Source: Neobittarella massiliensis (ex Bilen et al. 2018) (GTDB lineage: Bacteria > Bacillota > Clostridia > Oscillospirales > Ruminococcaceae). From it: a stretch of 64,000 bases of DNA. Of the stretch, positions 15,489-24,368 are shown one piece after another. The notes below the pieces were generated by a model. It saw only the letters and a program-made list of their open reading frames with translations. It did not search any database and had not been told where the DNA came from. Made by a program: the position numbers and the translations under genes. The stretch is from positions 1-64,000 of the forward strand of contig NZ_OKQO01000008.1 of assembly GCF_900289145.1 (NCBI RefSeq), in the 5' to 3' direction. Each line of letters opens with the position of its first letter. Within the stretch, counting starts at the first letter, position 1.

Positions 15489-16100
15489 GTGGAGCGGATA
15501 CTGGTGATCGAGGACGACCGGACCATTAAAGAGGAGCTGTGTGCGCTGCTGACTGCCAGCGGCTACCTGCCGGTGGAGGAGGAGCCCTGCGACTTGGCGC
15601 TGCTGGACGTGAGCTTGCCGGGGGAGAGCGGGCTCACGATCTGCCGGCGGCTGCGCCAGCACTCGGACGTGCCGGTGATCTTTTTGACGGCGCGGGTGTC
15701 GCCGGAGGACGAGCTGCTGGGCTTTGGTGTGGGGGCGGACGACTATATCCGCAAGCCGTACAACTCGTCGGTGCTGCTGGCGCGCATTGCTCGGCTGCTG
15801 CACCGGCGCCCGGGCACGGTGTTGACGGTGCGGCAGCTGACGCTGGACCTGGCCAGCATGACGGTATATTTTGGCGGCGCCAGCCGGGAGCTGACCAAAA
15901 ACGAGACCCGCATTTTGGCCTGTCTGATGCAAAAAGAGCTGTGCACCCGGCAGGAGATCATCGAGGACCTGTGGCAAAACAGCCTGTATATCGACGAGAG
16001 CACCCTGTATGTGAACATCGCCCGGCTGCGGGACAAGCTGCGCCAGCTGGGGGCGGGCGACTACATCCGCACGGTGCGGGGCGTGGGGTACCGGCTATGA
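15489..16100 (+). CDS. OmpR/PhoB-family response regulator, Bce type, shortened receiver
   Basis: 203 residues from GTG 15489, eight bases after GGAGG. Receiver domain: acidic pocket EDD (8-10), phospho-acceptor D40 in ALLDVSLPG, Thr in IFLTAR and Lys in IRKPY. C-terminal winged helix with KNETRILACL and VRGVGYRL. The phospho-acceptor usually lies near residue 51-55; here the stretch between strand 2 and strand 3 that carries helix 2 is about 13 residues short. The gene overlaps the kinase as ATGA. It likely activates the transporter genes at 17228 and 17985, and an extended -10 (GTGGTATAGT) shared by both promoters supports a common control. Confidence 0.88.
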   Translation: MERILVIEDDRTIKEELCALLTASGYLPVEEEPCDLALLDVSLPGESGLTICRRLRQHSDVPVIFLTARVSPEDELLGFGVGADDYIRKPYNSSVLLARIARLLHRRPGTVLTVRQLTLDLASMTVYFGGASRELTKNETRILACLMQKELCTRQEIIEDLWQNSLYIDESTLYVNIARLRDKLRQLGAGDYIRTVRGVGYRL

Positions 16101-17074
16101 GCTTTGGGGAGTACGTGCGCTCGCAGGGGGTGACGCTGTGCTTTTTGGGCATCGGCGGGCTGCTGCTGGCGGTATTTTTGCTGTTTGGCGGGGCGGAGAT
16201 CGCGCTGCTGGCGGCGGCTGAGGGCTGCTTTTTGCTGGTGGTGCTGTGCTGGCTGGCGGGCAGCTTTTGCGCGGCATGCCGCCAGCTGCGGCAGTTACAG
16301 CAGCTAAAACAGGGGCTGGAGGACGCCTATTTACTGGGGGAGCTGCTGCCGCCGCCGACCGGGGCGGTGCAGCGGCAGTACTACCGGGTGATGCGCGCCG
16401 TGTCGCGGTCGGCCATCGACCGGGTACAGGCGGCCCAGAGAGAAAAAGAGGACTACTGCCAGTATGTGGAGAGCTGGGTGCACGAGATGAAGACCCCGCT
16501 GACGGCCTGCTCGCTGATCTTGGCCAACGGCGGTGACCGGGACAAGCTGCGGCGGGAACTGCGGCGGGCGGACAACCTGACCGAGAGCATTCTGTATTAC
16601 GCCCGGCTGCGCAGCGCCGACCGGGACCGGGTGGTGCGCCCCTTTTCGGTGGCGGCGGTGATGGGGGAGGCGGTGAAGAGCCAGATGGAGCTGCTGATCG
16701 CCGCCGGCATCAGCGTGACGGTGCAGGGCGATTTTACCGCCCACGGCGACGACAAACAGCTGACTTTTGTGCTGGGGCAGCTGCTCGTCAACTGCGCCAA
16801 GTACTGCCCGGGGGGAAAGGTGGCGCTGACGGCGGCAGCGGGCACCGTTACGGTGCGCGATAACGGGCCGGGCATTGCCGACTACGAGCTGCGGCGGGTG
16901 ACCGAGCGCGGCTTTACCGGCCGCGCCGGACGGGCGCTGGGCGGCAGCACCGGCATGGGGCTGTACATCGCCGACCAGCTGTGCCGGCAATCGGATATGC
17001 AGCTGACGGTATCCTCCCGCCTGGGGGAAGGAACGTCGGTGCGCATCACCTACAGCAACCTGACAAAACTGTAA
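16097..17074 (+). CDS. intramembrane-sensing histidine kinase, BceS-like
   Basis: 325 residues. Two membrane helices (about 12-32 and 35-56) with almost no extracellular loop, then a dimerisation helix with H129 in WVHEMKTPL, an N-box region, DNGPGIADYEL and GGSTGMGLYI. This is the intramembrane-sensing design in which the neighbouring BceAB transporter acts as the sensor of peptide antibiotics. The ATG overlaps the regulator's TGA. Confidence 0.9.
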   Translation: MSFGEYVRSQGVTLCFLGIGGLLLAVFLLFGGAEIALLAAAEGCFLLVVLCWLAGSFCAACRQLRQLQQLKQGLEDAYLLGELLPPPTGAVQRQYYRVMRAVSRSAIDRVQAAQREKEDYCQYVESWVHEMKTPLTACSLILANGGDRDKLRRELRRADNLTESILYYARLRSADRDRVVRPFSVAAVMGEAVKSQMELLIAAGISVTVQGDFTAHGDDKQLTFVLGQLLVNCAKYCPGGKVALTAAAGTVTVRDNGPGIADYELRRVTERGFTGRAGRALGGSTGMGLYIADQLCRQSDMQLTVSSRLGEGTSVRITYSNLTKL

Positions 17075-17115
17075 GGGAAGGCGCCGACTGGCGTTAGAAC
17101 AGGTCTCTTCGTCTC

Positions 17116-17125
17116 GTGGTATAGT
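17116..17125 (+). promoter_or_regulatory. extended -10 element upstream of the BceAB-type genes
   Basis: GTGGTATAGT is identical to 15449-15458 upstream of the response regulator. It contains an extended -10 (TGGTATAGT). No clear -35 accompanies either copy, which fits promoters that need an activator. Confidence 0.5.
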
Positions 17126-17227
17126 GGTCAGCGAGATGGGGGGCCTTTTTTAGGGCGGCCGTTTAGAGCGCACGGCGCCGGCAGCGCCGCCGTGGCCCCG
17201 AAGATACCTACAGAGGAGCTGACTTTT

Positions 17228-17995
17228 ATGGATCGACAACTGTTAGAGGTGCGGCAGGTCACCAAGTATTTTGGCAGCGGCAGCGTGGTCACCAAAGCGC
17301 TGGACGGTATTTCGCTCTCGGTGCAGCGGGGGGACTTCACCGCCATTATGGGGGCCTCGGGTTCGGGCAAGAGCACGCTGCTGAATGTGATCGCCACCAT
17401 CGAGCAGCCCAGTTCGGGCGATATTTGGGTGGCGGGGCAGAACATCGCCGAGATGCGCGAGCGGCAGCTGGCCGACTTTCGCCGCGACCAGCTGGGCTTT
17501 GTGTTTCAGGAGTATAACCTGCTGGACACCCTGAAGGTGGGGGAGAACATCACCTTGCCGCTGGAGCTGCGCCGGACCGGCCGCGCCGAGATGCGCCGGG
17601 AACTGCGGCGGGTGGCCCAGACGCTGGGCATACAGGACCAGCTGGACAAGTACCCGCGGGAGCTTTCGGGCGGGCAGCGGCAGCGGGTGGCCTGCGCCAG
17701 AGCACTGATCGCCGGGCCGGCGCTGATCTTGGCTGACGAGCCCACCGGGGCGCTGGACTCGGCCAACTCACGGGGGCTGATGCAGACCTTTGTGCAGATG
17801 AACGAGCAGCTGGACTCGACCATTTTGATGGTGACCCACGACGCGGTAGTGGGCTCGTACGCGCGGCGAGTGCTGTTTTTAAAAGACGGCCGCATATGGA
17901 GCGAGGTGGACCGGGGCAGCCGCGACCGGCGGGATATGTACCGGGAGATCTTGGCGGTGATGGCGGCGCTGGGGGGTGAGCGGGATGTATGGTAA
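17228..17995 (+). CDS. BceA-type ABC transporter ATPase
   Basis: 255 residues from ATG 17228 (AGAGGAG upstream). Walker A GASGSGKST, signature LSGGQRQRVA, Walker [13 protein letters not shown] and the VTHD switch are the standard MacB/LolD/BceA set. It overlaps the start of the FtsX-type permease by 11 bases. Together they form a peptide-antibiotic resistance and sensing transporter that works with the kinase at 16097. Confidence 0.93.
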   Translation: MDRQLLEVRQVTKYFGSGSVVTKALDGISLSVQRGDFTAIMGASGSGKSTLLNVIATIEQPSSGDIWVAGQNIAEMRERQLADFRRDQLGFVFQEYNLLDTLKVGENITLPLELRRTGRAEMRRELRRVAQTLGIQDQLDKYPRELSGGQRQRVACARALIAGPALILADEPTGALDSANSRGLMQTFVQMNEQLDSTILMVTHDAVVGSYARRVLFLKDGRIWSEVDRGSRDRRDMYREILAVMAALGGERDVW

Positions 17996-19940
17996 GCTGG
18001 CACTGCGCAACGTGCGGCGGCAGGTGGGGAGCTACCTGATCTACTTTATCACCGTATCGCTGACGGTGGCCATGATGTTTGGCCTGCACAACGTGCTGTA
18101 CAGCCCGCAGCTGCAGGAATTTGCCCGCACGGTGGACTCGATGCGCACCGGGCTGCTGGTGCTGTCGATCTGCATAGCGCTGGTGGTGGCCTTTGTGCTG
18201 GGGTACGCCACCTCGTTTATGCTGCGGCTGCGCAAGCGGGAGTTTGGCACCTACCTGACTTTGGGCATGACCCGGGGCAGCATCCTGCGCATTTTTGTGA
18301 CCGAGACCATGCTGCTGGGCGCGGCGGCGCTGGCGGTGGGGCTGCTGTTGGGCCTGTTTTTATACCAGGGAATGATGATGGTGCTCTCGGCTTTGATGGA
18401 GCTGCCGTTTGCTCTGGCCAGCTACTCGGCCAGAGGGCTGTGGCTGACGGTGGGGCTGGTGGGCGGCATTTTTGCGCTGTCGGCCCTGACCTCGGCGCTG
18501 TACCTGAAGCGGGTGCGCATCGGCGCGCTCATCCACGGCGACCAGGCGGTGGCCAAAGAGGTGCGGCACCCGTTTTTATGGCTGGTGGTGGCGCTGGCGG
18601 CACTGGGGACCATGGGGTATGCCTGCGTGGCGTTTACCCGGCAGGTGCAGTACGAGTTGACCGCCAGCGGCGAGCCGGCCGGCAGCATGGTGGTGAGTTT
18701 GGCGCTGCTGGCGGCGGGGATGGCACTCTTTCACATTGCGGCGGCCCGCAGTCTGACCCAGCTCATTTTGCGGCGGGGCCAGCGCCGGGGCGGCCGCGGC
18801 ACCAGCACCTTTTTGCTGCGGCAGCTGGCGGCCAAGCTGGGCAGCAGCGCCGTGATGGCCGGGGCGCTGGCCTTTTTGATGACCTTTGCGGTGATCGGGG
18901 CCAACAGCTCGTTTATGCAGAAGGTGGCCGAACAGCTGTCGCTGCAGCAGCAGTACCCCTTCGATATCGCCGCCAGCCTGGACGCCGGCGAGCAGGTGCC
19001 CTACGACCTGGAGGCGGCGCTGGAGATCATTGGCCGGTACGCAGAGGTGCGGCAGGTGCTGCCCTACCAGCTGTACGACAGCGGCGGCCGGGCGCTGCAA
19101 AAGAGCGATTACCTGGAGCGAAACGACGGCGTGATGCCGCTGAGCCAGTTTAACGCGCTGCTGGCCGAGCTGGGGGAGCCGCCGCTGACACTGACAGAAG
19201 ACGCGTTTTATGTGTGCCTGGGCGCGGAGGTCTACCAGAAAGGCGAGCGGGAGCTACAGCCGGTGGAGCTGGTATTGGGGGGAAAGACCTACCGCTTTGC
19301 CGGGGCCACCGACCGGCTGCCCATGCTGCAGGACATCTTTTCGTTTGCGGTGGTGCCCGACGCGGCGGTGACCGGGCTGCCGGTGCTGGCCGACTGCGCG
19401 GCCATACAGCTAAAACAGGAGAAGTACGACGCCCGGGGCCTGCACCAGGCGCTGACCTATACCAGCCGCAGCGGCATCTACGAATTTGAGCGCTGCGACT
19501 ACCGCATTCGGGAGTACAGCCGCATGGAGCGCGGCAGCACCACGGCGATCTTGGTGGAGGGGGCGCTTTACATGGCGGTGGTGTTCGTGTGCCTGGGGCT
19601 GGCGATGCTGGCACTAAAGGTACTGGCCGAGCTGGATCAGGACCGGCAGCGGTATGCGGTCCTCTTTCGCCTGGGGGCCAGCCGGCGGCAGCAGCAAAAG
19701 ACGCTGTTTGGACAGATATTTTCCTTTTTCATCTTTCCCTTTTTGCTGCCGGTGGGCATGAGCGTGCCGGTGGCGGCTATCTGCGGCAAGATCATGAGTC
19801 TGGGCGGCTATCCCGCGCAGCGGGGGATCGTCTACCGCACCGCCGGGGCGGTGGCGCTGGTGCTGACGGCCATCTATATCCTGTACTTTTCCGCCACCTA
19901 CCTCATCGCCAAAAAGAATATTCTGCCGCCCAGACAGTGA
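17985..19940 (+). CDS. BceB-type FtsX-like permease
   Basis: 651 residues from ATG 17985 (GGGGGGTGAG upstream; GTG 17976 is an alternative). About ten membrane helices: one at the N-terminus, three around 55-185, two around 200-250, two around 285-320, then a ~200-residue extracellular domain (~325-520) and the last three-helix group at the C-terminus. Length and the large domain between helices 7 and 8 match BceB (~650 residues), which binds peptide antibiotics acting on the undecaprenol cycle. Followed by a strong terminator. Confidence 0.9.
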   Translation: MYGKLALRNVRRQVGSYLIYFITVSLTVAMMFGLHNVLYSPQLQEFARTVDSMRTGLLVLSICIALVVAFVLGYATSFMLRLRKREFGTYLTLGMTRGSILRIFVTETMLLGAAALAVGLLLGLFLYQGMMMVLSALMELPFALASYSARGLWLTVGLVGGIFALSALTSALYLKRVRIGALIHGDQAVAKEVRHPFLWLVVALAALGTMGYACVAFTRQVQYELTASGEPAGSMVVSLALLAAGMALFHIAAARSLTQLILRRGQRRGGRGTSTFLLRQLAAKLGSSAVMAGALAFLMTFAVIGANSSFMQKVAEQLSLQQQYPFDIAASLDAGEQVPYDLEAALEIIGRYAEVRQVLPYQLYDSGGRALQKSDYLERNDGVMPLSQFNALLAELGEPPLTLTEDAFYVCLGAEVYQKGERELQPVELVLGGKTYRFAGATDRLPMLQDIFSFAVVPDAAVTGLPVLADCAAIQLKQEKYDARGLHQALTYTSRSGIYEFERCDYRIREYSRMERGSTTAILVEGALYMAVVFVCLGLAMLALKVLAELDQDRQRYAVLFRLGASRRQQQKTLFGQIFSFFIFPFLLPVGMSVPVAAICGKIMSLGGYPAQRGIVYRTAGAVALVLTAIYILYFSATYLIAKKNILPPRQ

Positions 19941-19948
19941 GCGGCCAA

Positions 19949-19976
19949 GGGACCTCGCCGGAGAGGTCCCTTTTTT
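19949..19976 (+). terminator. intrinsic terminator after bceB
   Basis: GGGACCTC (19949-19956) and GAGGTCCC (19963-19970) with a six-base loop, then six T. Confidence 0.92.
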
Positions 19977-20246
19977 GATGGGGGAGCCGGGGGGAGTATA
20001 GGAGCGTACGGTGGGGCGGTGGCGGCGTGGGCCCGTCAGCGTTTGGAGAGGCGGCGGTACTGGGGCGCCGGGTGCTGGATGTTGGATACCGGGGGGCGAG
20101 CGGCCGGGCGGGCTGGGGCTGTGTGCTGGAGCGCAGCGGGGACGGAGCGCGGCGGGGCGCCGGGAGCGCGAGCGGTAGAAAAGCGGCGCGGCGTGCGCAG
20201 ATGTTCGGTGTTTCGACGGGTTTTTTGCTTTTTCTGGCTTAAGCGA
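19977..20246. other. intergenic stretch, no gene seen
   Basis: GC-rich, with several G runs. An open frame on the plus strand leads into the Sel1 gene, but lacks a ribosome binding site and has no sensible composition. I see nothing else in it. Confidence 0.5.
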
Positions 20247-20276
20247 TTGACTTTTTGGCCCCGCTGCTGCTACAGT
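20247..20276 (+). promoter_or_regulatory. sigma-A promoter of the Sel1-repeat gene
   Basis: TTGACT (20247-20252) and TACAGT (20271-20276) with an 18-base spacer, in a locally AT-richer patch 37 bases before the start codon. Confidence 0.65.
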
Positions 20277-20312
20277 CTTTATTATAGAGAAGAGACAGGA
20301 GGTCGTGACGCG

Positions 20313-23300
20313 ATGGAAGAGATGTACGGCGAGGGGAGCCGCTTTGACGAGCAGAATATCGTGCTGGTAGACGCCCAGAACATCGTGCGGGCGGCGCGGG
20401 AAGTAAAGCAGTCGAAAGAGGCCTTTGCGGCGCTTTTGGAGCAGGCCGAGCTGGGGGATACGGCGGTCCAGTACGATCTGGGGCGGCGCTATGCCGGCGG
20501 CGACGGCGTAGAGACCGATTACGAGCGCGCCTTTTACTGGTTTTCGCGGGCGGCCGAGGACGGCGACCTGCGGGCCATAGAGGCGCTGGGGCGCTGCTAC
20601 CAGGAGGGCCACGGCGTGGAGCGAGACGAGCAGCGGGCGCTGGACCTGTTTCGGCAGGCGGCCGACCAGGACAGCTGCTCGGCCCAGTGCGAGGTGGGCC
20701 TGTGCTACGAGTACGGCAAGGGGTGCGACCGCGACCTGGGCGCGGCGGTAGAGTGGTACCGCACCGCCGCCCAGCAGGACTATGCCCCGGCCCAGTGTAA
20801 CCTGGGCTACTGCTATCTGTGCGGCATCGGCTGCCCGGAAGACGCCCAGCAGGCCGTGTACTGGTTTAGGGCCGCAGCCGAACAGGACTACCCGCGGGCG
20901 CTGGACCTGCTGGGGAGCTGTTACCTGCGCGGCAGCGGCGCCGAGCGCGACCCCCAGCAGGCGGTGGCGCTTTTTGCGCGGGCGGCGGAGCAGGGATACC
21001 TGCCGGCCATCTGCGACCTGGGGCTGTGCTGCGAAAACGGCGACGGGGTGGAAAAAGACCCCGTGAGAGCGGTGCACTACTATCGGCAGGCGGCGGAGCG
21101 GGGCTTTGTATCGGCCCAGTGCAACCTGGGCTTTTGCTATATGGAGGGCATCGGCTGTGCGGTAGACGGCGAGCAGGCGGTGTACTGGCTGGAGCTGGCC
21201 GCCGACCAGAACTACCCGCGGGCACTGTCGCTGCTGGCCTGTTGCTACCGGGACGGGACCGGCGTAGAGGTGGACTTGAAAAGGACGATCGCCCTGCTGG
21301 AGCAGGCGGCAGAGCAGGACTACGCGCCGGCGCTCTGCGACCTGGGGCTCTGCTATGAGGTGGGCAACGGGGTGGAGCAGGACCGGGAACAGGCGGTGCG
21401 CTACTACCTGCGCTCGGCCGAGCTGGGCAACAGTACCGCCCAGTGTAACCTGGGGTGCTGCTACCTGCGGGGCATTGGCTGCCAGCGGGACCCCAAACAG
21501 GCGCTGCCCTGGCTGAAAAAGGCCATAGAGCAGGGGCATCCGCGGGCCATGGGCCTTTTGGGCGACTGCTATTTTTACGGCGACGGGGTAGAGAGAGACC
21601 GGGAGCGGGGGGCCGATTACTACCGGCAGGCCGCCGAGCTGGGCTACGCCCCGGCCATCTGCGACCTGGGGCTGTGCTATGAAAACGGCACCGGGGTAGA
21701 GATGGACAAGGCCAGAGCGGTGGAGCTGTACGCCCGCGCCGCCGAGCGGGGCAGCTTAGACGCCCGGTGCAATTTGGGCTACTGCTACTTAAAGGGCATC
21801 GGCTGTGCGGTGGACTACCCGCGGGCGCTGCCGGAACTGGAGCAGGCCGCCGAGCAGGGGCACCCGCGGGCGCTGGACCTGCTGGGGGACTGCTACCTGC
21901 ACGGTGAAGGGGTGGAGAAAGACGAGCGCCGGGCGGCCGACTATTACCGGCGGGCGGCCGACCTGGACTACGCGGTGGCCATCTGCGACCTGGGGCTGTG
22001 CTACGAGTACGGCACCGGGGTGGAACCCGACAAGGATAAGGCGCTGCAGCTGTACCGGCGGGCAGCCGAGATGGGCAACGTGCTGGCCCAGTGCAACCTG
22101 GCCTACTGCTACCTGAGCGGTATCGGCTGCCAGGAGCAGCCGCAGGAGGCGGTGGTGTGGCTGGAGCGGGCGGCCGAGCAGGGGCACCCGCGGGCGCTGT
22201 ACCTGTTGGGGGATTGCTACCTGTACGGCACCGGCGTGGAGCGCGACGAGGTGCGGGGGGCCGACTACTACCGGCAGGCCGCCGACCTGGGCTACGCGGC
22301 GGCGGTGTGTGACCTGGGGCTGTGCTACGAAAACGGCACCGGGGTAGAGATGGACAAAGAGAAGGCGGTGGAGCTGTATGCCCGCGCCGGCGAGATGGGC
22401 AACGCCGGGGCCCAGTGTAACCTGGCCTTTTGCTACTTAAACGGTATCGGCTGCCAAAAGGAGCCGCAGCGGGCGATCCCATGGCTGGAGCGGGCGGTAG
22501 AGCGGGGCCACCCCCGGGCCATGGACCTGCTGGGGGACTGCTACCTGTACGGCGAAGGGGTGGCGGTAGACCAGCAGCGGGGGGTCGACTACTACCGGCA
22601 GGCCGCCGACCTGGACTACGCGGTGGCGGTGTGCGATCTGGGGTTGTGCTATGAAAACGGCACCGGGGTAGAGATGGACAAGCGGCGGGCGGTGGAGCTG
22701 TACGCCCGAGCCAGCGAGCTCGGCAACCTGGATGCACTGTGCAACCTGGGCTACTGCTATTTGAGGGGGATCGGTTGCAAGCCGGCACCCGAAAAAGCGG
22801 TGACCTATTTGGAGCGGGCGGCCGAGAGGAACCACCCGCGGGCGCTGGACCTGCTGGGGCTGTGCTGTGAAAACGGCGACGGCGTAGAGGAGGACGCGGC
22901 CCGGGCGGTGGCATACTACACCCGCGCTGCCGAGCTGGGTCGTGCGGCGGCCCAGTGCAATTTGGGCTACTGCTACCTGGTGGGTATTGGCTGTGAGCGG
23001 TCGCCCGAGCGCGCGGTGCCTTGGCTGGAGCGGTCGGCCGCCCAGGGCTATCCCCGGGCCATGGACCTGCTGGGCGACTGCTACCGCAAGGGCTGGGGCG
23101 TGGAAACCGACGGCGCGCGGGCGGTGGACTATTACCAGCAGGCGGCCCAGCAGGGCTACCTGACGGCTATGGTGGACCTGGCCCAGTGCTATGAGCGGGG
23201 CATCGGCGTGGCGGCGGATATGGGCCGCGCCGCCCAGCTGTGTACCGAGGCGGCCCAGCGCGGCAGCGCCAGCGCCATGCTGTGGCTGGGCCGGTGGCAC

Positions 23301-23453
23301 CGGGATCACAAGCCGGAGCGCGACAGCCGCAAAAAAGCCCGCTACTGGCTACAGCAGGCGGCCGATCAGGGCAGCAAACAGGCTCAAAAGGAGCTAAAGG
23401 AGCTGGGCGGATCGGCCCTGCAAAAGTTGGCCGACCTGTTTCGGCGCTCATAG
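20313..23453 (+). CDS. Sel1-repeat protein with 27 perfect-length repeats, Cys-rich
   Basis: 1046 residues from ATG 20313 (ACAGGAGG upstream). A 49-residue N-terminus is followed by 27 consecutive Sel1-like repeats, each exactly 36 residues (residues 50-1021), and a 25-residue tail. Sel1 repeats are TPR-like helical hairpins that build protein-binding solenoids. There is no signal peptide or membrane helix, so it should be cytoplasmic. From repeat 5 on, repeats alternate as a three-repeat unit: type A (LLGDCYLYG...DYYRQAADLGY), type B (CDLGLCYENGTGVEMDK) and type C (CNLGYCYLxGIGC). About 56 Cys occur in the repeats. Monocistronic between its own promoter and a terminator. Partners are unknown. 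Confidence 0.9.
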   Translation: MEEMYGEGSRFDEQNIVLVDAQNIVRAAREVKQSKEAFAALLEQAELGDTAVQYDLGRRYAGGDGVETDYERAFYWFSRAAEDGDLRAIEALGRCYQEGHGVERDEQRALDLFRQAADQDSCSAQCEVGLCYEYGKGCDRDLGAAVEWYRTAAQQDYAPAQCNLGYCYLCGIGCPEDAQQAVYWFRAAAEQDYPRALDLLGSCYLRGSGAERDPQQAVALFARAAEQGYLPAICDLGLCCENGDGVEKDPVRAVHYYRQAAERGFVSAQCNLGFCYMEGIGCAVDGEQAVYWLELAADQNYPRALSLLACCYRDGTGVEVDLKRTIALLEQAAEQDYAPALCDLGLCYEVGNGVEQDREQAVRYYLRSAELGNSTAQCNLGCCYLRGIGCQRDPKQALPWLKKAIEQGHPRAMGLLGDCYFYGDGVERDRERGADYYRQAAELGYAPAICDLGLCYENGTGVEMDKARAVELYARAAERGSLDARCNLGYCYLKGIGCAVDYPRALPELEQAAEQGHPRALDLLGDCYLHGEGVEKDERRAADYYRRAADLDYAVAICDLGLCYEYGTGVEPDKDKALQLYRRAAEMGNVLAQCNLAYCYLSGIGCQEQPQEAVVWLERAAEQGHPRALYLLGDCYLYGTGVERDEVRGADYYRQAADLGYAAAVCDLGLCYENGTGVEMDKEKAVELYARAGEMGNAGAQCNLAFCYLNGIGCQKEPQRAIPWLERAVERGHPRAMDLLGDCYLYGEGVAVDQQRGVDYYRQAADLDYAVAVCDLGLCYENGTGVEMDKRRAVELYARASELGNLDALCNLGYCYLRGIGCKPAPEKAVTYLERAAERNHPRALDLLGLCCENGDGVEEDAARAVAYYTRAAELGRAAAQCNLGYCYLVGIGCERSPERAVPWLERSAAQGYPRAMDLLGDCYRKGWGVETDGARAVDYYQQAAQQGYLTAMVDLAQCYERGIGVAADMGRAAQLCTEAAQRGSASAMLWLGRWHRDHKPERDSRKKARYWLQQAADQGSKQAQKELKELGGSALQKLADLFRRS
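20460..23375 (+). repeat. coding tandem repeats, 108-bp units in a 324-bp super-period
   Basis: 27 units of 108 bp encode the Sel1 repeats. Units 5-22 form six blocks of three (A-B-C, 324 bp). Unit 23 (22836-22943) joins the start of a type A unit to the end of a type B unit, and units 24-25 are C and A. The high similarity between blocks indicates growth by duplication. Confidence 0.85.
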
Positions 23454-23501
23454 GACTGTCGGCGCGCACAGGCAGTGCCGCGGCAGTAGGACAGAGATAG
23501 A

Positions 23502-23533
23502 AAGAAGAGACCGCGGCGGCGGTCTCTTCTTTT
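23502..23533. terminator. bidirectional terminator between convergent genes
   Basis: AAGAAGAGACCG (23502-23513) pairs with CGGTCTCTTCTT (23520-23531) around six bases, with T on the plus side. Confidence 0.75.
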
Positions 23534-23636
23534 GCATTTATGTGTACGGGGGGGATAGCGCCGGGCGGGGGCGGCGCCAAGGCGGTCGGGGCGGTGGCGC
23601 TGGGGATGCGGGGGTGGCCCCACACTGGCCGGGGCG

Positions 23637-24368
23637 CTACAGCCGGTCGCTGCGGCGCTTGTGGTGAAAGGCGAAGATGGCGGCAGCCAGCACCGCCACC
23701 GCCCAGCAGAGCACCACCGCCAGGTGGGGCCAGATGGCGGCGTAATCGCCCCGCAGCGCGGCGCGGCCCATGTCGACGGCGTGGGCGAACGGCAGCAGAT
23801 AGGCCGCGCTCTTAAACCAGCCGCCCACCAGGTCCAGATCGAACCAGGTGCCGCTGAGCCAAGCCGAGAGGTTGGTGAGCAGCGCGCCGCACACCCCGCC
23901 CACCTGTTTGTCGGTCAGCAAGCTGCCGCACAGCAGGCCGATGCCGATGAACAGCAGGCAGCAGGGCAGCATGAGCAGCAGCAATATGAGCAGCCGCGGG
24001 CTGAGAGACAGCCCCAGCGGCACCGACGCCGCCAGGCAGACGGCACACTGTACCAGGGCCATGGGCACCAGCGGCAGCGTGTAGCCGCCGATAAAAGAGG
24101 AAGCCGAAAGCGGCGAGGCCAGCAGCCGCACCAGGAAGGAACTGCTGCGGTCTTTGGCGATGAGCGTGCCGGAAAACAGAGCCACGAACGACAGGCCAAA
24201 CACCGCGATGCCCGGCGCCAGCTGCTCGATGGCAAACAGCTCTACCGGCACGTTGGCCTGAATGGCCGAGAGCAAAAACAGCACCACTAGCGGAAAGCCC
24301 AGGCCAAAGGCCAGATTTAGCGGATCGCGGAGCATCTCTTTGGTGTTGCGCGCGGCAAAGGCGTTCAA
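23637..24368 (-). CDS. ABC-2-type export permease
   Basis: 243 residues, start TTG 24368 behind AGGAGGTGG; the start overlaps the ATPase stop (TTGA). Six membrane helices in the usual ABC-2 arrangement, with a LSGTWFDLD segment before helix 6 where the conserved ABC-2 motif of NodJ/YadH-like permeases is found. Forms an exporter with the ATPase at 24365. Substrate unknown; drug or lipid export is typical of the family. Confidence 0.88.
   Translation of the reverse strand: MNAFAARNTKEMLRDPLNLAFGLGFPLVVLFLLSAIQANVPVELFAIEQLAPGIAVFGLSFVALFSGTLIAKDRSSSFLVRLLASPLSASSFIGGYTLPLVPMALVQCAVCLAASVPLGLSLSPRLLILLLLMLPCCLLFIGIGLLCGSLLTDKQVGGVCGALLTNLSAWLSGTWFDLDLVGGWFKSAAYLLPFAHAVDMGRAALRGDYAAIWPHLAVVLCWAVAVLAAAIFAFHHKRRSDRL

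Noticed and set aside
19614-22914. Long minus-strand frames (641 and 682 residues) under bceB and the Sel1 gene
   Set aside because: Shadows of repetitive GC-rich coding sequence, with Pro/Arg-rich or Leu/Val/Gln-rich runs and no start signals.
20460-23375. CRISPR-like array in the Sel1 region
   Set aside because: The 108-base repeats are in frame, without spacers, and encode one protein.
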